A DNA stretch of 64,000 nucleotides, taken from Owenia fusiformis (taxonomy: Eukaryota; Annelida; Polychaeta; Sabellida; Oweniidae). The notes below the pieces were generated by a model. That model was given only the letters and a program-made list of their open reading frames with translations, searched no databases and had not been told where the DNA came from. Of the stretch, positions 23,501 through 32,500 are shown in pieces. Numbering within the stretch: the stretch's first letter is position 1; each line of letters begins with the position of its first letter. Location of the stretch: the NCBI GenBank assembly GCA_903813345.2, contig CAIIXF020000012.1:14876020-14940019 (forward strand), read 5' to 3'. A program made the translations under genes and the position numbers.

Positions 23501-26500
23501 TTTTTTTCCAAAATCATCTACGTGTTCTCAGAAATTCAAATCTGACTTAAGATTTGACTTAAGATTTGACATTTGACCTTCTCAAGGTCAAAAAAGGTCA
23601 AAAAGGTCTGTTTTCAACTTGCTTCAAATTGACTAAAAAAAATTTTCAAAATCATCTACGTGTTCTCAGAAATTCAAATCTGACTTTAGATTTGACTTAA
23701 GATTTGACATTTGACCTTCAATGACCTTCTCAAAGTCAAAAAAGGTCAAAAAGGTCTTTTTTCAACTTGCTTCAAATTGACTAAATTTTTTTTTCAAAAT
23801 CATCTACATGTTCTAAGAAATTCAAATCTGACTTTAGATTTGACATTTGACCTTCAATGACCTTCTCAAGGTAAAAAAAGGTCTGTTTTCAACTTGCTTC
23901 AAATTGACTAAAATTTTTTTTCAAAATCATCTACGTGTTCTCAGAAATTCAAATCTGACTTAAGATTTGACTTAAGATTTGACATTTGACCTTCAATGAC
24001 CTTCTCAAGGTCAAAAAGGTCTGTTTTCAACTTGCTTCAAATTGACTAAAAAAAATTTCAAAATCATCTTCGTGTTCTCAGAAATTCAAATCTGACTTTA
24101 GATTTGACTTAAGATTTGACATTTGACCTTCAATGACCTTCTCAAAGTCAAAAAAGGTCAAAAAGGTCTTTTTTCAACTTGCTTCAAATTGACTAACATT
24201 TTTTTTCAAAATCATCTACATGTTCTCAGAAATTCAAATCTGACTTTAGATTTGACATTTGACCTTCTCAAGGTCAAAAAAGGTCTGTTTTCAACTTGCT
24301 TCAAATTGACTAAAATTTTTTTTCAAAATCATCTACATGTTCTCAGAAATTCAAATCTGACTTTAGATTTGACATTTGACCTTCAATGACCTTCTCAATG
24401 TCAAAAAAGGTCAAAAAGGTATTTTTTCATCTTGCTTCAAATTGACTATATTTTTTTTCAAAATCATCTACATTCTACATGTTCTCAGAAATTCAAATAT
24501 GACTTTAGATTTGACTTTAGATTTGACATTTGACCTTCTCAAGGTCAAAAAAGGTCAAAAAGGTCTTTTTTCAACTTGCTTCAAATTGACTATTTTTTTT
24601 TTCAAAATCATCTACATGTTCTCAGAAATTCAAATCTGACTTTAGATTTGACATTTGACCTTTAATGACCTTCTCAAGGTCAAAAAAGGTCAAAAAGGTC
24701 TGTTTTCAACTTGCTTCAAATTGACTAAATTTTTTTTTCAAAATCATCTACATGTTCTCAGAAATTCAAATCTGACTTTAGATTTGACATTTGACCTTCA
24801 ATGACCTTCTCAAGGTCAAAAAAGGTCTGTTTTCAACTTGCTTCAAATTGACTAAATTTTTTTTTCAAAATCATCTACGTGTTCTCAGAAATTCAAATCT
24901 GACTTAAGATTTGACTTAAGATTTGACATTTGACCTTCAATGACCTTCTCAAGGTCAAAAAGGTCTGTTTTCAACTTGCTTCAAATTGACTAAAAAGATT
25001 TTTCAAAATCATCTTCGTGTTCTCAGAAATTCAAATCTGACTTTAGATTTGACTTAAGATTTGACATTTGACCTTCAATGACCTTCTCAAAGTCAAAAAA
25101 GGTCAAAAAGGTCTTTTTTCAACTTGCTTCAAATTGACTAAAAAAAATTTTCAAAATCATCTACATGTTCTCAGAAATTCAATTCTGACTTTAGATTTGA
25201 CATTTGACCTTCTCAAGGTCAAAAAAGGTCTGTTTTCAACTTGCTTCAAATTGACTAAAAATTTTTTTCGAAATCATCTACATGTTCTCAGAAATTCAAA
25301 TCTGACTTTAGATTTGACATTTGACCTTCAATGACCTTCTCAATGTCAAAAAAGGTCAAAAAGGTATTTTTTCATCTTGCTTCAAATTGACTAAATTTTT
25401 TTTCAAAATCATCTACATTCTACATGTTCTCAGAAATTCAAATATGACTTTAGATTTGACTTTAGATTTGACATTTGACCTTCTCAAGGTCAAAAAAGGT
25501 CAAAAAGGTCTTTTTTCAACTTGCTTCAAATTGACAATTTTTTTTTTTCAAAATCAACTACATGTTCTCAGAAATTCAAATCTGACTTTAGATTTGACAT
25601 TTGACCTTTAATGACCTTCTCAAGGTCAAAAAAGGTCAAAAAGGTCTGTTTTCAACTTGCTTCAAATTGACCAAATTTTTTTTTCAAAATCATCTACATC
25701 TTTTCAGAAGTTCAAATTTGACTTTACAAGTTCTCAGAAATTCAAATCTGACTTATATTAAGTTTGAACTCATAATATTGTGAGCAACTAGGTGGTGACA
25801 TTTTGTCATGTTAATGCCTTGTTAAAAATTGTAGTCATTTTATGTGTGTTATTAAATGTAGCTCACATGTTGAACTATTGCAATCACTCACAATAGCAAT
25901 ATACATTGTAGATTTATATAAACGTATCGTAATTTCATGTCGATACACAATGCACTGTATTTAGATATCACTTTGTAATGATTTTAAACAATCATGGTTG
26001 CTGCATTATTTGATCTCTAAATATTATATTATGTTATATTTATTTCCATATTTAATATATCCTGACAAGTATATTATTTCAATAGATATTCATTCATCAG
26101 TCTACTCTAGTCTTATTTGGAAAGGCATTCGACTGTGACATTTGACAAATGATTTGTTGATAACTAATTTGTTATGAGATTTGTAAAAAGGATCAAAAGG
26201 TCAAAACTTCTTAATTGTGTGTTTCATGTACAGTGCTCATTAAAAGAGCTGCATGTTGGTCCAGTGAACAAGTTTTATGATTTTATAAATATACATCTAG
26301 TCTGTGATGCTGCTGCAAAAAAATCTTTCAAAATCATGCAGTGTTTCACCAGAGATGGGGCGTAGGTATGTAGAGAAGCTCTTTATGATATACCATATTT
26401 CATCTGGTTTCTCAATCCAAGGTGGGGAAGTTCATATTTATATTAACCAACGCCAGATATACTTTGAGATAGGGGATAAAATGCAAGAGTCAGATAAGGA

Positions 26501-29500
26501 ATGAGTTCCAGTGTAGCAACCCAAACAACCATGACTCGGCTATATGTATATGATATATTGTAGCGATACTGTCCGTTTAAGGGCACGCTTTGACATCATC
26601 TGTAGGTCAATGCCTCGTGTATTTGAAGCTAAAAAAATAGAGTCCTATAAACTTCTTCTGTTGAGATAATATCTGTATGGTAAGAGTACAATATGGCTGT
26701 TATATTTTACCCAAATGGCCCATAGAATGTGCCATACTGTTTTCTTAATGAATTCTGTATGAATTGATTAAACAAAACAATATGATTGCTTATATCATTA
26801 GTTCTTCTAAAATTCTCTAAAAGTCTCTCACCAGCAAAAAAAGCTATGTGATATCATTACTGATTTTTGTGGTAATTTTAATTAGCTGGAAAACGAAGAA
26901 CATTGGTTGCTTTAGTAAGTCCGTCATCATTTTCTACAAATATCAATTGAAAAGAGCCTGTTCCATAGACAGGGTGTGTGAGAGTGCCACTACCTCCATG
27001 AGCTTTTGAAGGGTTAGAAAGGATATGGATTATAGTTAAACCATCCATTGAACAGCGCTTTGGTGTCTGGATAATATAATCTCCATACGCTATAATATCT
27101 CCAGGATAAAGTGTCTTGTTATAAGTTCCTCCTGATGTGAGTTCCCTGTTTATGATTATAAGAAATGCAACTTCGCCTACTTCTGGTGGGTTCCCGTAAT
27201 AATGTGCCTTATTTTCCTTCGACTCAATTATCAAACGATAAGGACCTTCTTCAGAAGAGGGAGATACCATTAAAAGTGTGTAATTCCCGAGTTGTACATC
27301 CTCTCCATTGTAAATCTGGTCATCAGATATCAAGTGACTAGCATCTATTCCATACCTGATCTTGAAATACTCGAGTGCGTTCCTTCCTACAGGATAGAGG
27401 AGAATATTTGTGTATTAAAGCAGAGACATATGACACGCCCGGTGATCGTGAAAATGGGACGGAGGGGGGGAGCAGGCAATTTCCGCTAGAAAATTCAACA
27501 AATCTGGTAAAATTATTTTTTCAAGACAGAGTTTGCGATTGAATTGCAAATTGAATAAGCGCACGGTATGATAAAATATGTTAGGTATTCTAGGATTATT
27601 TTTCAACCGATACTCTTTTAAGATATAAGATCTTTTAAAAAAGGCGCAACGCAACCAACGTGCAAAAGTCAAAGTTTTTGCTATAAATCAAGCAACAATG
27701 GACTAAACGACCTGTAATAAATACTTGTAAGTGATGTTATCATAAGTAAGTTAATGTCATTGCTGAATTTATAAAATAAGTTTCCATACGTAAAATAAAA
27801 AATAATCGAAAATAATTAAAATGGGACGGAGGGGGGGAGGGGACGGAGGGGGGGAGTAATAATTCTATGAAGTGAAACAACTTCACACGAATTCTTGCAT
27901 TTGAAAAATGAACTCATTAACTTAGTAAGAAACTGGATGATATACCCCTGGAGACTGAAAAATGGGGACATTTGGAGTAAAAGGACTTAAAGTCGCGAAA
28001 CATCTCTAATCATGTCTTATATACATATTGCTCCACCCCTCCGTCCCCTCCCCCCTCCGTCCCAAATTCATTATTTTCGATTATTTTTTATTTCACATAT
28101 GGAAACTTATTTTATAAATTCAGCAATGACATTAATTTAGGTATGATAACATCACTTACAAGTATTTATTACAGGTTGCCCAGACCATTGTTGCTTGATT
28201 TATAGCAAAAACGTTGATTTGTGCCTGTTGATGGCCTTGCGCCTTTTTTAATAGATCTCATACCTTAGATGCGTATCGTTTCAGAAAAAATCCCAGAAAA
28301 CCTAACATATTCTACCATACCGTGCGCCTATCCATTTAGCAATTCAATAGTAAACTTTTTCTTGAAAAAATAAATCTTCCAGATTTGTTGAATTTCCTGG
28401 CAGAAATTGCCTGCTCCCCCCCCTCCGTCCCATATTCACGATCACCGGGCGTGTATGACATACACGTAAAGGAGGATTTAAGCCCAGGACTCAATGAATT
28501 GTACTGATTGTAGATGATTTAAACCATGCATGTTTTGTATTAATACTTTGAATGAGGGTGATAGGCTGAATTCAAAGTGTACGATACAAAACATGAGTGT
28601 GTGAAATCATATACAATTCATTGAGTCATGAACACATTGGAAAATATTTTGCATGGAATCACATAAATGAATTGATTTTTCACAAGGAAACTTTTTCAAC
28701 AGTTTTGTAAAGTTTGACATTTGACCTGCATAAGCACCTGCCTTGCTATTCTTTATGATGTTATTAATAGGTTTTCACTCAACTGCCATCTTGAGATTGC
28801 AAAATTAAAGGGACAACAAGGACTGTAGAGAGAAAATTCGAAAATGTTTATTTTTTCTGCGCTATCAGGTCAATATTTGGCTTAGCATCTTCTTTGACAT
28901 ACCTATTTTCTTAAAATGTAGGATAAACTATCAATTTCAGCATTAAGAAGTGTAAATTCAGTTGAAAGCTTCTATAAAGGGAGTCCCACTTATAGATTTT
29001 AAGACCCACCACGCTTCAAGAGGAATATCAGTTGACATTATGTTCACCCAGGGGTTTCTTTGTAGATAATAGAAATATATGATAGTCTTGATGAAATATC
29101 CAAACTTAAATATATTTTGACACTGGTCGATAATCGTTGAATGGCCCCCCGCACTAATTGTTGCACCTTTAATAGGGTAATCAATTTCACTGAATCTAAA
29201 GATACTCATGCATGGATTCTGTTGTAGAATTAAGAATGCAGTTTATTTGATATTAGGTTCTAATTTGCTGAATTTCGATAGATGGCTAGCTTTGTCTGAA
29301 TTGCAAATTAAATGTGATTATGTTTTTGAATTAAAAAATTATACCTTCTTGTATAACCTGGCTCCTTGTTGTTCTTCCTGCCAACTTATGAAGCTCAATG
29401 TATGACTTTGGCCACGGTTGTTTTTTAAAGACAAGTTCCTTGAACTCCCCAACAAACACAAATACCCTGTCATACTTCTCAACTTGTGCTGTACTATTTA

Positions 29501-32500
29501 CTACACAATTTCTGTTGTATCCTATTCTTCCATGACTTGTTGGCATTAATGAACTGCTCAGAACAAGAACAAGTAACTTGATGTACCTGGGAAAATCAGA
29601 AATTTATTGAGTCAATAGAAACAAATTTGTTTTCTGACTAGATTTTACATTGTTTATGTTAGTGAACATTAGGGATGGGACGGTTCGTTTCGGTTCGGTT
29701 TTCGGATCATCAGCCGTCGGTTCGGTTTTTTCGGTTCCGTTCATTCATTTTAAGGATTTGTATTGATTGACATGATTAGCTGCTTTGTCTCTGACTTCAC
29801 TGCTGACTTTTCACAATATTTTAGAAATGGAATTTTATGTTATAGTATTTCATGAACAATACATATTATTTAGAATACATGACTAAAGAATATAGTACCA
29901 GGGATCACATGATTGATTACCGAGGGATACGAATACGCGGATACGAAAAAAATCTAGTAAACGAGTGAGCTAGCAACAGACAAGACAGACAAGGTAGGGA
30001 CTAGGAATATCAAAAATGTTGCTGTAAAACAGTGTTTTTAACTGTTTTATTGATACTTGACCAATGAAATATTAATCAGAAAACGATCCGAAAAGCTGAT
30101 CCGAAAGTAGGGCGGTGATCCGAAAACCGATCCGAAGGCTATGAACCGCGGTTTTTTCGGTATTTCGGTTATCCGTCCCACCCCTAGTGAACATACAGTT
30201 GTGCCATTCCATTGTTTATGTATTTGGCCATTAAGAAAGATGCTACAATTAGAAAATAAGAACTCTTCCATACAAGAAATTTAAATGTATAAAATCTTCT
30301 TACCCTATTTTGCACATAATACTCCTATTGAATGCTCCTGTATTTTGACACGTTGGTAGCGATTGTTAGAAATATAAATATTAACTTGAATTATTAACAC
30401 TGCGACTTTGCGATCACTTAACTTTGTTGATTAAACATTAGTGAAAAAATGATGATAGATTATTATCTAACTGAAGCTCAGTGATATCAAGAAGCTGTCT
30501 GTTTATTCATCCAACCATCAATTCATCTGTCCCTCCATTTATTAGCTCACATGGGTAAATAGTATTTACTACACAATTTATGTTGTATCCTATTCTTCCA
30601 TGACTTGTTGGCATTAACGAACTGCTCAGAACAAGTACAAGTAACTTGATGTACCTGAGGAAATAAGTAATTTATTGAATCAATAGAAACAAATTTGTTT
30701 TCTGATTAGATTTTGTATTGTTTATTTTAGTGAATGTACAGTTATGCCTTTTCTATTGTATATGTATTTGGCCATTAAGAAAGATGCTACAAACTTAAGA
30801 AAATAAGAATTCTTTTCTTTTATCAATAAAATCCTCTTACCCTATTTTGCACATATTTACCCTATTTTGCACATATTTAAACATATAAAATCCTCTTACC
30901 CTATTTTGCACATATTTACCCTATTTTGCACATATTTAAACATATAAAATCCTCTTACCCTATTTTGCACATATTTACCCTATTTTGCACATATTTAAAC
31001 ATATAAAATCCTCTTACCCTATTTTGCACATATTTACCCTATTTTGCACATATTTAAACATATAAAATCCTCTTACCCTATTTTGCACATATTTACCCTA
31101 TTTTGCACATATTTAAACATATAAAATCCTCTTACCCTATTTTGCACATATTTACCCTATTTTGCACATATTTAAACATATAAAATCCTCTTACCCTATT
31201 TTGCACATACGTACTCCTACTGAATGCTCCTGTATTTTGACATGTTGGTATAAATTGTAGGAAATATAAATATTAACTTATTATTGACACTTTATGCTCA
31301 CTTAACTTTGTTGTTTAAACAAATGAAAAAATTATGTTGTATTATTATTTAACTGAAGTTCAATGATTTAAAAAAGCTGTCTGTTCATTCATCCAACCAT
31401 CCATTCATCTGTCCCTCCATTCATTTGTTTGTTTGTTTGTTTGTTTGTTTGTTTGTTTGTTTGTTTGTCACGGTGATTACTAAAACTGGTAGAAAGGATG
31501 CGTTCAAATTTTGACCAATATGGGGATACTCTATATATCAAAAGTAACCATACATGTATATAAATAAATCCATTCATCTGTCCCTCCATTCATTTGTTTG
31601 TTTGTTTGTTTATTTGTTTGTCATTGTGATTACTAAAATGGTTGACAGGATGTGTTCTGATTTTGTAGCCTTTTGCCTTACGGGGATAGAACCTTGTGTT
31701 TGAGAAGTAATTTCAAATAAGGCCGCTCAATCCAATATGGGGATACTCTATATATCAAAAGTAACAATATAGGACATAACTAGCTCCATCTGATATTTAT
31801 CGCACCTTTGGATGCTATATTGTGATCAGATTGCTGGATGGGCGGTCAGGTCTGCTCTTGGGTGGGCGAGCGTCCTGATAAATCTTGTCTACAGGTTTTC
31901 AGCCAAACCAGTTGAGGGATTTATCTGAAGTTTTCAGGGATGTCTCTACATATAAAAGTTTTGAACTGATTAGTTTTTGGGCATTCTGGGTGAATGTTGA
32001 GGCAGCCGTTTTAGATTTTTCGTCCTGAAATCTTGTCTGCCCCGGCTTTTCCAGCCAAACCATTTGAGGGGTAATATAGTGTCAGAATCACTGAGACATA
32101 TTACATATCCATATTACAGCTCCAATGTGTCCGCCTGTCTGGAAAAATCTGCAAAATTTGTAAGCATTTTTGGATTTTCCATCCTAAGATCTTGTCCGTG
32201 AAGTCTTGTCTACAGGTTTCAAGTTAAACCATTTGATGGATTGACCTGAAATTTTTAGGGATGTATCTTGGTATTTGAGCAATTTTGATCCATGTCATGG
32301 ACCAGTCTAACATTTTCAGGAATATTTCTTCTGGTATACAATAAACAAATGCTCAGTCTCAGTCACTATTGTATTATCTCTTCTCACAACTATTTCTTAA
32401 ATTATCACTATTTTATGATCATTTCTCATGATTTTTTCTTAAATTATCACTATTTTATGATGACTATTTCTTAAATTAGTATTATTTTATGATCACTTCT

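Noticed and set aside
24123-25783. Series of similar open frames reading [19 protein letters not shown]
   Set aside because: They follow the satellite period exactly and begin at repeat positions; repeat artefacts, not a gene family.
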